A DNA stretch of 64,000 bases from contig DF239028.1 of the NCBI GenBank assembly GCA_000507305.1, positions 62,001 through 126,000 of the forward strand, read 5' to 3'. The first letter of the stretch is position 1. Each line of letters starts with the position of its first letter. Positions 1 to 11,146 of the stretch are shown here, one piece after another. The position numbers and the translations under genes were made by a program. The notes beneath the pieces are model-generated. The model searched no databases, was not told the origin of the DNA, and worked only from the letters and a program-made list of their open reading frames with translations. The DNA is from Breviolum minutum Mf 1.05b.01. Lineage: Eukaryota; Sar; Dinophyceae; Suessiales; Symbiodiniaceae.

Positions 1-521
1 CTTGGTTTCAAGTCCATGCAGTTCAGGTTTCTATGGAAGGGGAATATGAGGAGAAAAAGTGTGGTTCCCTGTGATAATATAGATCCTAGATGTACCATAT
101 ATTTCGAGTCTGGTACTCCAATCTTGTATACAATGTACAAAATACAATGTGACACATCTATTGCAGTGACATGGGATGGGTATGAGGCGAAGATGTATGT
201 CGTCGATTATACACAGATGAAATCAGAAATGGCTAACAATTGATTACATAGGCATGCATACATCTGGGCAAACTACAACGACCTCAGCCGAGGCCACCTT
301 AAATCGTGGTTTAGTAAGGGACATCTCTTATTTCAGGGAACTCTAGCGTGGTGAAACATCACAATTCGGGCAGATTACATAGGTATATACATACATGATA
401 GATGAATATAACAATTCATGGAATGATGATTAATGATGAATATACATATAATTATGAATGTTTTCCAATCCATGAAACCCTACACCACTCACTCATCCAG
501 CTCGAAATCAGCAAGTTGAAG
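1..521. other. Upstream intron of the repeat-protein gene (partial)
   Basis: No coding unit of the downstream type is visible here. The stretch ends in AG at 520-521, directly before exon 1, so it is read as the 3' part of an intron. The window opens with CTTGG, which would be positions +5 onward of a donor lying just outside the window if the local donor rule holds; that is inference. Confidence 0.45.
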
Positions 522-659
522 GATGATAACCACCACCGCCACAACAACCGCAACAACAACGGGTCCCACCATTACCGTGACATCTCCATGCGTTCCCCAG
601 CAACCCAGGAGAGGTTGCTCCAGTGATCCCTACGAGTGCGACGTGGGTTTTTCCAATTG
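522..659 (+). CDS. Exon 1: Thr-rich linker and start of repeat 1
   Basis: The frame opens with a Thr-rich stretch and a CVPQQ..RGC segment that may be the tail of an earlier unit. It then reads YECDVGFSNW, the first half of repeat 1. The exon ends within the Trp codon (phase 2) at donor GCTGCTTG. A GT donor nine bases downstream is possible but would add three residues that no other unit has. Confidence 0.75.
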
Positions 660-3600
660 GCTGCTTGGGTGCAATGTTTGTAGTTGGCATCACATAGGAC
701 CTGGGGAGGAAGGGAAGGGTACTGGTATGCATCATATCGATATTTCAACTCATTTTTCTAATATGTCAACCATATTGGTGAAGTGACATTTTCCAATCAT
801 CCTCCTACTAACTTTCAGATTTTCACCAAAAACTCTCTTCATTTCCATCCAAATCCTATCATTTGTCAAGAATGACCCGACATTTTCCAACAAAAACATG
901 CTTTCAAGAGTGCCCGGAGAGTCATGTCTGACATGTCCCTGTCAAACCTAAGGAAGGTGAACTGGTCTGCGGGTAAAAAAGATTGGTGTTGCCAACACCA
1001 GAAGCGTGGATGCGCAGCTGTACCTGTAAAACCGGCCCTTTACGATTGCAGTGCAGGCACGGGGGGGAAACCGGGTAGGCTGAAAGTTTGAAGTTGATGC
1101 TACTGTTGATGGCGGAAAAATTACTGCACCAGCTGGGATGTTGCTAAAACCTTGTAAATACCGGGATAAACTACTTATCAACTGGTTTGCAGAATTTCTT
1201 CCATCAACAGTATCATATAGTTATCCAGTTCTTGATGCTTCATGCGTTTTTTTTTGGTTCAGGTTCTCTCAGGATTCATCCCGGAGTTGGATCCTAAAAA
1301 AAACGAATTTTGGAAGACCAGCTAGCAGCAAAGTTAACCAACTGAAGAGTCATTGCTGGATCATGGGCATTTCCAGAAGTTACAGTAATTCTTTGCTTGG
1401 GCTCTTTTTTGGTTGAGACAGTGGCATTTTTGTAGCTTCGTTGCAACTTGTACTTTCTTCATTGTTAAGGTCGCTTCATTGTTAAGGTCGCATGTAGAAT
1501 CCTGTTTTCAAGTGAAAATTGGTTTGGGGATTTCTGAGAGATGCTTCCTTTGTTGGTTGGAAACCACCCTGGACACGGGCTCCTACGTTTTGGAAGCCAA
1601 TACTATCTTCATAACATTCCATGCTGGGCAATGTATGGTGTGCTTGCATTGCCAATTTTTCCATCAACCCCGCTTTATATTTGAAACTTAGAAAGGAGAT
1701 ATCCTTTCAAAATGGCTTACTCCCCCCAAAACTAAGATATCATATCCCCTGAAAACTGATGGTTGGTTCAGATGCTTCGTTTCCTTGTGACATTTGGTCC
1801 TTTCTAAGGGAACGAAAATTCGTTCATGTTCCGGGGTGTAACCCAACCATCATCATCACCATGACTTGAAGAGGCCTTGGACATTGGGAGACGTTGTGGA
1901 GTCCTAAGAAGAAAGACTGGTGCTGCAAACATTTAGGTGGATGCCATGCACCTTGAACAAAGATTCAGAGATTTGACGTGACCAAATTTGAAGATGAAAT
2001 GAGTCGATGGAATGATAGTCATGATATAGTATGTATATGTTCAGGTGCTAAGAAATTGATTTGATTTTTAAGGATTAGAAAGAATCTTTGAAATTAATAT
2101 GTCGTGCTCACGAAGCTGTTCTTAATGTTGATCTTTCACTGCAGAGCTTGGGTTTAGCTCGTCTTTTCTGCTGTGTTTTGTATCGGGTTGGCGGTGGAAT
2201 CCCTTCCACGGTGGTTTCACTAATGACGATCCGCGGGAGAGTTGTTGAATATCTGGTTGGGTTGTTTAGCGTATATAGGGGAGGACAAACTACCCAGTTC
2301 TATAAAGATTATAATCAACCAATATAAGGATCTTTATTAACCAACCCGTGTACTGAAAAGTATGTGTTTTTCTATTCGTGTCTCGATTTACACCAAACAC
2401 AAATAGATGGGAACCATTTTATTTTTTCAGTGGCATCTTTACAATTGACAGCCATGTCACATTAATCTTAGAGAAGTTATTGACCTTGTTGCGGAAGGTA
2501 TCCTTTGGTGTTGTGTGGTATCTATTTGTTTGATATAGTGACAAATCACCCTAAAAGGTACCTTGTAGTGGGAATTCCACCCAACGTGCCATTCATTGAT
2601 CTTCGTGAACTACCATGATTCGCCCAGATTTGTTGCATCATCATAGAGAACCTGATTGCAATTTGCGTATTTCATGATTTACAGTATGCACGTAATCTTT
2701 TGCTAGATTCTATATAGACTTGTCAAGTTTGTGACAACATGTGAGGGTCTTCGAGGTATCCCGTGGCCAAAGGGATTGCCAGCCCCTCAGTGGAAACAAC
2801 CCCCCCAATGCCTTTTGCTATTTGAAAATTATATTTTTAAAGGAAAATTCATCGACATGCTTTGGGTGTTGGATTTCTGCCGTTATCACCACTAGCCGAC
2901 CAAGCACCTCCGGAACTAATATGAATTGTACGGGTACAATTCCCAGAAAGGGTCGTTTAGTCTTGAAAGGAAGCATGCTGATCTAATGTGATGTAACTGA
3001 TGCAACCATGATGCAACCCAGTCCGCCTTTAACAGTTGACGCCAAACATCTGAGATTAGTCAAAAAAAATCAATAGGGTGGTTGATTATTAAGGGGCCAC
3101 CCATCCCAAGGGTACCACCATTTTCCCAAATGATTCCATCAAGGGTACCACCATGATACCCAAAATGCCTCCACCCAGCCCCACCACCCTAATGGGAGGG
3201 GGTTATCAAAAAATATCATCAACAAACCTTTTTTCAGATTTTTCCAACTGCAGGGAAGCTGTAGCCATCAACCAGCTCATGGTTGATGGCTTTGTTTTTC
3301 CCCCCAGCGCTAGGTCAGTACGACTGTTGCTCCGAGCCGCTTTGAGACTTGGATTTGGAACGAAAATACTGAACGGATCGAGGAGGGTGTGAAAACCCGT
3401 GTGACCTTTTGTGATGATTGAATATGATCTGGGATGATGGATGATAATGATGTCGTACATAGTAGATATATCAAAGAATCACGATATTCGTGAGAAACGA
3501 CCCTAGTAATTGTTGTGATTTGTGGCCACAGTTGCCTGCCTTCTTTATGGCACATGTTTCAAGCTCAAAATCAACACAAGTGACCGCCTTTAGTGTGGTT

Positions 3601-6600
3601 AAACCGACCACCTGAATGCTCCAAAGGGTTGTTGATGTTGATGGCTGAGCTTGCATCATGAGTTGAGCTTGCATCATGAGTTGGTTGCAGGCAACTGCCT
3701 GCCTTTTTTGAATTCAGAATCTCCTGTGTAAATGTGGTTTTGGTATTCCAGGATTTCAAACTTCAACACAAAACATCCGAATCATTTCCAACCATCGCCT
3801 CCATTTGATGACTTTTTGGGTAGCAAGGATTGCACTCATGGCTACCAAAATTGGAGTGAAACATGGACCTCCAACAAGTGCCTCGGCTTGCCAGATCTGT
3901 CGAATGGTAGAGTCGAGTTTTTTCGTCGAGTTTTTTTCAATGGTAGTATTTCTCGTGGTGAGTGGATGGGGCACTTCTATAACGGAGATGGTAAATGGAT
4001 TGGGTATATCTCATACTGATACTGCTAATGCCCTTCATGCCCTTCATGCAGATTAGTTTAGTTGTGAACTATGCAGGTAGAATTTCCGGAATTTCTATAT
4101 GTTCCACTGAATGAACGCTGTGATGCCACACTGATTCTTATTTGAAAATGCCTCCCAGCTGAGATTTTTGGAGCTTGGAAGATGAATTTCCATGTTGAAG
4201 TTGCTTTCTGTTGGACTCGGGCAGCTTCAGGGAGTGTAAATTGTTTCAATCACGTCAAGCAAATAGATGTCAAGCTGGGCTGTGCTGATCGTGATGAAAA
4301 AATGAACCGTTGGGATGACAATTTCCCATACTAAATGAAGAGCAAATGAGCAACAAGGTGCGGGTTGAGCGCAAATCAGTGAATTCCGTTTAAATTTTAT
4401 GACCATCAAGTTCGAGACTCTCAGAGATATCAGATACAATCAAGGATTTCAGCCTCCTTTTTTGGTATAGAAGTTGCCCTCTAGAGTAACCATTTGGTAA
4501 AATCACATGGCACCCATAATTACCATCCATGGGACTGGTATATTTACCTACATGAATGGTTGATTTTAATATTAATTGTAAACGTAGGTAAATATACCAG
4601 TCCCATGGATCCTACGGGATATATATTTTGCAATAAAGGTCCATACATCTTCACAAAGGTCCCTTCCACCAAGACCCGTTCGGTTTGCCAACTCCACTAG
4701 AGGGGGATGTTTTTCGCTCAGGAAGGCATGGTGCTGCGACAAGTACCATGTGGCATGCAACCCAACGGAAACTTGGCATGTTCATATGAAGCTTTGGGTT
4801 TTTTCCCCAAAACGAAGGAAGCAGTAAAAGTCGTTGTTGTGGTTGCATGTCCATTGTCATTGAACTTGGGAATTATCAAATAATATTGTATATCTCATAT
4901 TTCATAATATATATGATTATCGGCAAGGTTGGGGGGGAAATTATAACTCCTAAGGAGGCAGCCATCAAGGATTTTGGTTCTTTACAACCTGTTTGTTCCA
5001 AAGCTTGCGGATGGTCATTTTGGTTGAAACCAGTCAGGGGCCAGGGGAGGAATCGATGGAAGACATAGTGCACCACATGTTAAGGCCAGGTGATGTCCCC
5101 TCAAAAAGGTTGATATGGGAAATGACCCTGATTGAGGTTTAGGGGCCATACAAAAAACACACACCTACTCCCAATGGTTTTTTCGGGCATTTTCCGGGAT
5201 TTGGCCTTGCTTGAGTGTATGCAGCTTAAGAAAACTCAAGCGTTCCACAAGTCTATCTGAGGCCAAGTACGATTGTGGAGCTGGCTTCGAGAACTGGCGT
5301 GCTGACTGGTCAGAGGATAAGACGACGTGGTGCTGCGAGTCACTTGGGTCCGTTGGTGATGGTTGCAAAATGAATCGAGTTGGTTCAGGAATTTGAGATG
5401 AAGGAATTGTAAGACATATACAAGTTGGATCTACCCCCCACCCAGGATGCCAGTCACAAATGCAGGTTTAGGTTGGGACTCCCTAATAAACATGTAATAA
5501 TGCTGGTGGTGACTGTTACTGGGTGGGGGGGTACAAGTGCTATGTAAAGATATATTGGCATATCATAATCTTCATGTGTTTTGCTGCGTGATACTAGTTC
5601 ACATGGACATGACTCAAAATATTTACACCCACAAAATACAGAGTTGGAACGCTAATCGTCCCAACATCTATCGTGCCCGGATTTTTTGCTCGCCATGTCG
5701 TCAACATTCGGAGGAGAGGGACTAGTTGAAGCGAGAAAATGCATTGTCTGTAGGGGTGTCTTAGACGATATCTACCAATATTCTACCAATCCACCAATTT
5801 TGAGACAACTCAACATCAGCAGTGATTGAAACCCTTGTTGGTTGCTGTTAACATGATTATACTTTGTTACTAAGTACTACCTCATGATTTGGGACCTATA
5901 AAAAGCCATTAGGGTTCCTTTTTAGCCAGCCAGCATAAAGGAATGTCACGCTGAATTGTAGTTCACAAACTTCCAAATTCCTGAACTGTTTCCCATTTTG
6001 GGGAGACTTCCCCTTTCAAAAGTGCAGGGGGACCCACGTCATTCGTCTCATTTGTCGTTTTGAGGCATGAGAAGAAGGGCTGTTCCACGTCACCCTTCGA
6101 TTGTGAAGCTGGATATGCTACATGGAAAACAGGTTGGTCACCTACGAAGAAAGCCGCTTGGGTCGATCCGGATGGTTGGTTGGACGGGGAGGTTGGCAAA
6201 GGTCATATATCGACTTGGTGGTTTCCTGGGAAGAGTCTAGGGCGGCATATCTGCAAGAATTTTCCAGAGGATGGATACAGTACATCCTCTTTGTGGTGCC
6301 ATCATTTAGGCGTGATTTTGTACCAAGCTTTCACTCCGCCCAATTTGAGAAACTTACAAATACGAAAGAACACCAGTGTGCATGCCAAATATGAATCCCA
6401 TATTGATAGCCGATTTAAAGGAGTTGGGTGGTAGGCGGGTGAAGGGATGTCTTTGAACTGAGTGTTGTCTTCGATGTTCCGAAAACCCCTTGGCATCAGG
6501 ACTGGTGTTGTTCTCACGAGCATCGGGCTTGTCCTCCAACCACAGCAACGCCAGTGCCGACCACGCCACCAGTGCCAGCCAGCACAACGAAAACCCCGGT

Positions 6601-9600
6601 GGGGTCAGGTGTCTTGACGGTCCGAAAACCGAGGAAGTGATGGAAATGAAACATGTGAGCCAGTCTTTTTAAAATGAACTGGAGGCGCAAAATTTTGAGA
6701 GATATAGCCATGATATTAGTGTACAGTAAGCAACAAAGTAATTTGCAAATTGTGAAATCTTGGAAGTTGGAAGTTGGAATGGATTGTTGATTTCAGTTCG
6801 CTTCAAGATTTCCGGAACCCTCCTCCCATCCACCTCCAAAAGAAAGAAATGTAGACAGTAGACAGCTTGGTGTACCAATTTTAAAACTCATGTATTTTGT
6901 AATGTAAATGACCTAAGCTGGGAGAAACGGCTCAAACAACCCTTTCCTTTTTGGGCGGGTACCATCTTTGGAGGAAACAGTCATCATTATCATCAATCAT
7001 TGGATTTTCAACAAGCAGTTCAACATGTTGTTTTGTGTGAACCGATATTAAATATTAGTTTCACGGAACAATCATGGCACATCATTGAAGACTCCGGGTT
7101 TGCCTCAGTACTTGCAATGGAATTATTGGCCCCCTCCCCAAAAAAGGGGAGTTATCGATCTTCACTCGGGATTGCATGTGTAGAATTCAATATGAACACT
7201 AAAGTTGAGACATTTTTATTTCATGGTCTTTCGGCTAAGGGACGTGACTGAATCTGAGTTTCTGGTGTTTTTTTTCAAAGATAGTCCAAGCCCAATAGCC
7301 CCAAGATTCGCATCTTCACGGGCCTTGTGAATTGTGCAATGCACAAAAAAACTACCCTGGTTGTTTAAGGTATATAGGGGATGAAATCCTACCCAGTTAT
7401 TTGGGGGTTATAATAAATCACTATAAAGATCCTATCAACCATTGAGTACAAGGGAATGTCATAACGGTTTTGAAAGTTGCTCAGTTGAGAAGGTTTGCAG
7501 ACATTCAACTTCGGAGTGTTTTTTTTTTTTAAGTTTGCAGAAATTATTCACACACACACACACACACACTGCAGGTGGATGGTTGATAGAGATTCCCTTC
7601 ATCCCCAAAATAGGGTTCATCCCTTTCCACTTTTGATGAACTTTTTGAGAAGATATTTAGCATGTTTGTTGGGTTTTTCGTTTGAAGTTAGGTTCCAAGC
7701 ATCAACCCAGGCTATGATTGCAATGCTGCCTTCCAAGTATTGTGGTCAGATGAAAAGAAACTTGACGAACACATTGCCATGGGACTTGATTGGCCACGTT
7801 AAAGAAAACGAGGAAAAAAATAGGGGAAGACCGTCATTCATTGTCGTTTTTTAATTAATCATGGGGGCTCCTTGGGTTCATAGATGTTTTTCCATCTCAA
7901 CAAATCAGGAGCTGGTTGAAAGGACACCAAATATGAATGAACCTGGGTTTAAAGTGTAGGGTAGATTGATCCCAGCAGTTGTGAAATGTCATGAAATCTC
8001 ATCACTGTATACGTACATATATGTTTGTATAGGACTATATATATATATATACATAGGATTCTAACGAACTGATGGCATGACAAATTATATAAAGTAAAAT
8101 AAAAATTAGAAACATTTCCCATCAAAAGTTTTCCTGAATCATATATCATTCCACTGGCCAGATAGAATTTACCACGTGAAGATCATGCTCCAAGACTCCA
8201 AGATAATAGACCCTCCGAGGCAAGCGTTGAAAGACTGGGATCCTATTTGGGATAAAAAAAACCTGCGACGATCTATCTTACTTTAAAGGAGAGTATCAAG
8301 GATGCACCCCCGAAGTCTAACATAGCCCCTGGAAAACCATGGGATACTTTCCTTTTGGGATGGCCCATGTTCAGGTGCTATGTTCAACTTCCAGGGAGTA
8401 CTGAAAGTCATGTGTCACATGTGCATGCAACAGCTGCTTTATACTATAACCGCACATGTTTTTTTGATGTGAGAAACAAGCTGGAAAACAATGACTTCAA
8501 CTCTTAGTCAAACATACTTTCCCTTCAGGATCCATGTATGGTATATTTACCCACATTTGGTTGATTTGGAATGGTAAATCCGTGTATATGGTAAATATAC
8601 CATCCATGGATCCTATGGGTTTTAGGTTTTAACCGCTTGGTCGTGTTTACCATGTATATGGTTCCCAGGAAAGAGTTCTGCTGCAAAACTGTGAAAGTCG
8701 GCTGTTCTGCACCTGAACGTTTCTTGATGGCAATCTCTACCCCCCGAGTTCGGGAGGTTTGAGGAAAGGATATATGATTCAGCCGTTCGCGACAAAACAG
8801 AAAACAACATGTCCGCTATCTTTGGAGGTGATGCATATTATATCCTATTAAATATCATTGAATACCTTGAGTGTTGGAAACATCTTCAGATCTTGTGCAG
8901 TTTTTTGTTTTATATCATCCATGTGCGCGCTTACGAAAATCGAAGGGGGCAATGGATTCTAAGAGATGTTTTTTTTTTGTTTGGGAGGGTGGGGGGAAAG
9001 GAGTAAGGTGCACAAATCGAAAGCAGTGTTTTATTTAGCGTATGTGTGTTTTAGGAACACTGTTGATGGAAGAAATCCTGCACCACCTGGAACGTATACC
9101 TGTAAATAATGGGATAAACTACTTATCAACTGGTCGATTTCTTCTATCAACAGTATGTTTCAGTTATTATGTTATGTTTTGTTTTGGTACTTGGAGAAAA
9201 CAAAATGGAAGCTGAAGATGGTCCAGTAGCGAAATTGACACCCCTTTAGATCATTGAGAGGATTCTTACTTTCTGAGATTCTAAGTCCGTTTTCCGGGAT
9301 CTTGTTTCTTTAAAAAAAATGCATTACCCAATATTTGCTTAATGTATGGAACATGTTCCATTGATTTAAGCCACATATTAGTAGGTATTGTATACATGAT
9401 GTATACATGGAGCATTTGGCTGAGATGTTGTTTTTTTCTCCTACTTGTAGAAAACTCGTGATGAAAGGCATTGTCGACTTGTGGATCCAAGGCTGCCACA
9501 AAAAGTCTCTTGCTATTTCATGGGTTAAAAACCAATCCGACCCAACCAACCATAATATATGGACGTGTCAGTAAACAATTGAAAGAAAAAACATGTGACG

Positions 9601-9780
9601 TTTCATATCACATATCAACTGACATTACCCGTATATCTACCACCCTGTTTTTTTCCCTTTTTTTACCACAAAAAAGTATAACAATCACCACCACCTCGGG
9701 GCCCTGAAGAGGCTATGATTGCCATTCCGGTTTGAGCAAATGGAAAAGTGGATGGTCTTCTTCCAAGAAGGATTGGTGTT
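522..9780 (+). CDS. Multi-exon gene for a tandem Cys/Trp-rich repeat protein (internal part)
   Basis: Eleven small exons join in frame into a protein of seven copies of one unit. Each unit has YDC (or FDC, YEC, DC), usually AG, an aromatic or Leu, a Trp, three residues, a second Trp with Ser/Thr, usually two Lys, then [W/F]CC and a last Cys five or six residues on. Exon 1 and exon 8 add Thr/Pro-rich linkers. I do not recognise a named family. Four Cys per unit and mucin-like linkers suggest a secreted or surface protein, but no signal peptide or membrane segment is in the window. Introns (donor): 660-952 GC, 1057-1873 GC, 1948-3827 GC, 3878-4721 GT, 4768-5261 GA, 5339-6064 GT, 6153-6499 GC, 6609-7710 GT, 7757-8668 GA, 8719-9711 GT. 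Every acceptor is AG followed by exonic G. Both ends of the gene lie outside what I could resolve. Confidence 0.82.
953..1056 (+). CDS. Exon 2: end of repeat 1, start of repeat 2
   Basis: The acceptor CTAAG is followed by G, which completes the Trp codon. The frame then gives KVNWSAGKKDWCC, a RGC-type last Cys, a short linker and YDCSA plus the first base of the Gly codon. The donor is GCACGG (phase 1). It is the only donor in the gene without CTTG or CTCG at +5. The AGGC at both junctions makes the exact cut ambiguous by a few bases without changing the protein. Confidence 0.8.
1101..1212. repeat. Inverted-repeat element family A, copy 1
   Basis: It begins TACTGTTGATGG and ends CCATCAACAGTA, with a middle shared with other copies (CTGTAAATAC-like, ACTTATCAACTGG). 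It lies inside intron 2 of the repeat-protein gene. Non-coding, MITE-like. Confidence 0.8.
1874..1947 (+). CDS. Exon 3: rest of repeat 2
   Basis: The exon starts with GC after AG, completing Gly. It reads LGHWETLWSPKKKDWCC, then KHLGGCH. The donor GCACCTTG follows the His codon in phase 0; the frame would hit TGA two codons later. Confidence 0.8.
2255..2345. repeat. Inverted-repeat element family D, copy 1
   Basis: Contains GTATATAGGGGAGGACAAAC and ACCCAGTTCTATAAAGATTA, with GGTTGG/CCAACC ends. It lies inside intron 3. Confidence 0.65.
3828..3877 (+). CDS. Exon 4: first part of repeat 3
   Basis: AG is followed by GAT TGC, giving DCTHGYQNWSETWTSNK. The exon stops two bases into the Lys codon at donor GTGCCTCG. 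The Tyr before DC is absent in this unit. Confidence 0.8.
4525..4614. repeat. Inverted-repeat element family B, copy 1
   Basis: A near-perfect palindrome with arms TCCATGGGACTGGTATATT and AATATACCAGTCCCATGGA around a GGTTGATTT spacer. It sits inside intron 4. Confidence 0.85.
4722..4767 (+). CDS. Exon 5: rest of repeat 3
   Basis: A single G completes the Lys codon, followed by KAWCC, six residues and the last Cys. The likely donor is GAAACTTG in phase 0 after NPT. Another donor cannot be excluded, but this one joins in frame to exon 6. Confidence 0.75.
5262..5338 (+). CDS. Exon 6: repeat 4 up to the Cys pair
   Basis: The exon starts after CTGAG and reads AKYDCGAGFENW, then RADWSEDKTTWCC. 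The second Lys of the usual KK is Thr. It ends two bases into the next codon at donor GTCACTTG. Reading on without splicing also gives an open frame, but only the splice restores the xHxxxGC pattern seen in other units. Confidence 0.8.
6065..6152 (+). CDS. Exon 7: tail of repeat 4 and most of repeat 5
   Basis: The first G completes Glu, then HEKKGC ends repeat 4. STSPFDCEAGYATW and KTGWSPTKK follow. The exon ends in phase 0 at donor GCCGCTTG. The next codons in the intron lack the Cys pair, which supports the splice. Confidence 0.85.
6500..6608 (+). CDS. Exon 8: DWCC end of repeat 5 and Pro/Thr linker
   Basis: After GCATCAG the frame begins GAC TGG TGT TGT (DWCC), then SHEHRAC and a linker rich in Pro, Thr and Val of about 25 residues. 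The donor GTGTCTTG cuts after the first base of a Gly codon. Confidence 0.85.
7357..7440. repeat. Inverted-repeat element family D, copy 2
   Basis: CTGGTTGTTTAAGGTATATA at the left, then ACCCAGTTATTTGGGGGTTA. It lies inside intron 8. Confidence 0.65.
7549..7569. repeat. (CA)n microsatellite
   Basis: About ten CA units inside intron 8. Confidence 0.9.
7711..7756 (+). CDS. Exon 9: first part of repeat 6 (short variant)
   Basis: The exon begins with GC completing Gly, then YDCNAAFQVLWSDEK. Compared with other units it lacks about three residues, including the first Trp. It stops two bases into the second Lys codon at donor GAAACTTG, a GA-AG intron. Confidence 0.82.
8306..8397. repeat. Inverted-repeat element family E, copy 1
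   Basis: Ends CACCCCCGAAGTCTAACAT and ATGTTCAACTTCCAGGGAG are imperfect inverted repeats. It lies in intron 9. Confidence 0.55.
8527..8619. repeat. Inverted-repeat element family B, copy 2
   Basis: Arms contain GGTATATTTACC and GGTAAATATACC, ending in CCATGGATCCTATGGG. It sits inside intron 9. Confidence 0.8.
8669..8718 (+). CDS. Exon 10: rest of repeat 6
   Basis: One G completes Lys, then KEFCC (Phe for Trp), KTVKVGC and a short SAPE tail. The donor GTTTCTTG lies in phase 1. The following exon starts with GC, giving Arg before YDC. Confidence 0.82.
9059..9155. repeat. Inverted-repeat element family A, copy 2
   Basis: Termini are ACTGTTGATGGAAG and CTTCTATCAACAGT. The middle holds the family string ACTTATCAACTGG. 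It lies inside intron 10. Confidence 0.8.
9712..9780 (+). CDS. Exon 11: repeat 7 up to the Cys pair
   Basis: After GAAGAG the frame reads YDCHSGLSKWKSGW, then SSSKKDWC. A likely donor is GCGCCTCG at 9781, one base into the second Cys codon. It resembles the GTGCCTCG donor of exon 4. I could not find the next exon with confidence, so the end at 9780 is provisional. Confidence 0.72.
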
Positions 9781-10282
9781 GCGCCTCGGTCGTTTTGCCC
9801 TACCTGGTGGTGGTGGTTTTTTTTCCCTGTCGATATATAGATGGGGCTTGGGACCTCGTTGCCAGAGGGGGAACACATGTACATAAAACATCCCCACTTT
9901 TGCGTTTGAAATGATTTATGTGAATAAATGCTTGTCTTAACGATGTTCAGGTAGATTTTTATACTTTGCTCAACTCAAGAGACTTGTAATAATTAGTGTA
10001 ATAGCATGCTTTTACCTTTTGACAATGTTGTTCCAGAACTTGATTGAAGTTGTGTTGAACGAGGCGGGTATTTCTTGTGGTTTTGCATCTGGGATGTTCA
10101 TTCGATTATTGGGATGGTCCGCCTCCCAGTAACTATGGGAAGTGAGGCATTTTAGGGATCTAAAACTTAGATCCTCCTGGTGGACACTGATACTGGGTTA
10201 GGGAGCGCCCCAAAAGGTACATCACAGGTGGTATGACAACCTTAACAATTGCATATGTTTGTTTCCATTCAATATGGTGTAC

Positions 10283-10388
10283 ACCCCTGAAAACTAACAT
10301 GGAACCTGAAAATCACCGGTTTGAAAAGAAACATCATCTGAACCGAACCTCCATGACTTTGGGTTCAAAATGTTAGTTTTCGGGGGAG
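10283..10388. repeat. Inverted-repeat element family E, copy 2
   Basis: Ends ACCCCTGAAAACTAACATG and ATGTTAGTTTTCGGGGGAG pair almost perfectly. It has no coding content. Confidence 0.72.
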
Positions 10389-11068
10389 TAGCCATATTAT
10401 GATGCTTGTCGAATACCACATCAAGAGTCCAAGTCACATTTCCTAATCCCACCTGGTTGCCTTGATACTTATACTTGATAGTTACTAAATAGGTGATAAA
10501 CATACGGGTGTTTGGCGTTGTCTTAAGAGATGGCAGATGTCGGCCAATTGGAATGGAAACATCAGTTGCCGAATGTTGTTCCTTGAATCAGTAGTATGCA
10601 TAGAGATGATGTAGTAGAATTTCGAATGGTACTTACTACCAAAGTACATGCTTGGAATGCAACAAGAGCATACAGTTGTTTATCCAAGATTTCTGCTAAT
10701 CCAAGAAAACCACAATTCAACATAGTTTGTGAGCAGTGGCTCGCAGCACACATATGATACATACATACCGCTTGCTTTTGGCAGCGTTCGGCTGCTTCTA
10801 CCCCCAACAGCACTTATTTATTCTGCGAACGTTCACATACTCATTCAACAGGGACTCTTCAACAGGCAGCGTTCCGAACAACCGAGGTGCTCATTATGGC
10901 ACAGGCTGTGAGAACCATAGGAGGCTATGATGAACGGACCACCTTTTGGAAGTCCCAGTGAACTGAGAGGCTCACTTGAACAGCACCCATCATGAAATCG
11001 GTGAATAGGAGTTTACTACGTATATGACAGTCAGAACTACAGTTGTTATATATCATTTACTATACAAC

Positions 11069-11146
11069 ATATATATATATATATTATAATCTATACATAT
11101 ATATATATATACATATATATATATTCATATTTGTTTTCGCATATAT
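11069..11146. repeat. AT-rich simple repeat
   Basis: Alternating AT/ACAT runs over about 78 bases. Confidence 0.85.

Noticed and set aside
2488..2535. TGGTGTTGTGTGG resembling a WCC codon string
   Set aside because: Lys residues and the flanking pattern of the repeat unit are absent, and the exons on both sides already join in frame without it.
5339..5396. Reading exon 6 on without splicing to a GDGC ending
   Set aside because: The splice at GTCACTTG joins to HEKKGC, which fits the unit pattern of the other repeats better.
10736..10965. Possible next exon of the repeat-protein gene (GTGCENH) or a YDERTTFWKSQ ending
   Set aside because: All three frames are open here, the Cys spacing does not fit the unit, and no CTTG donor is present.
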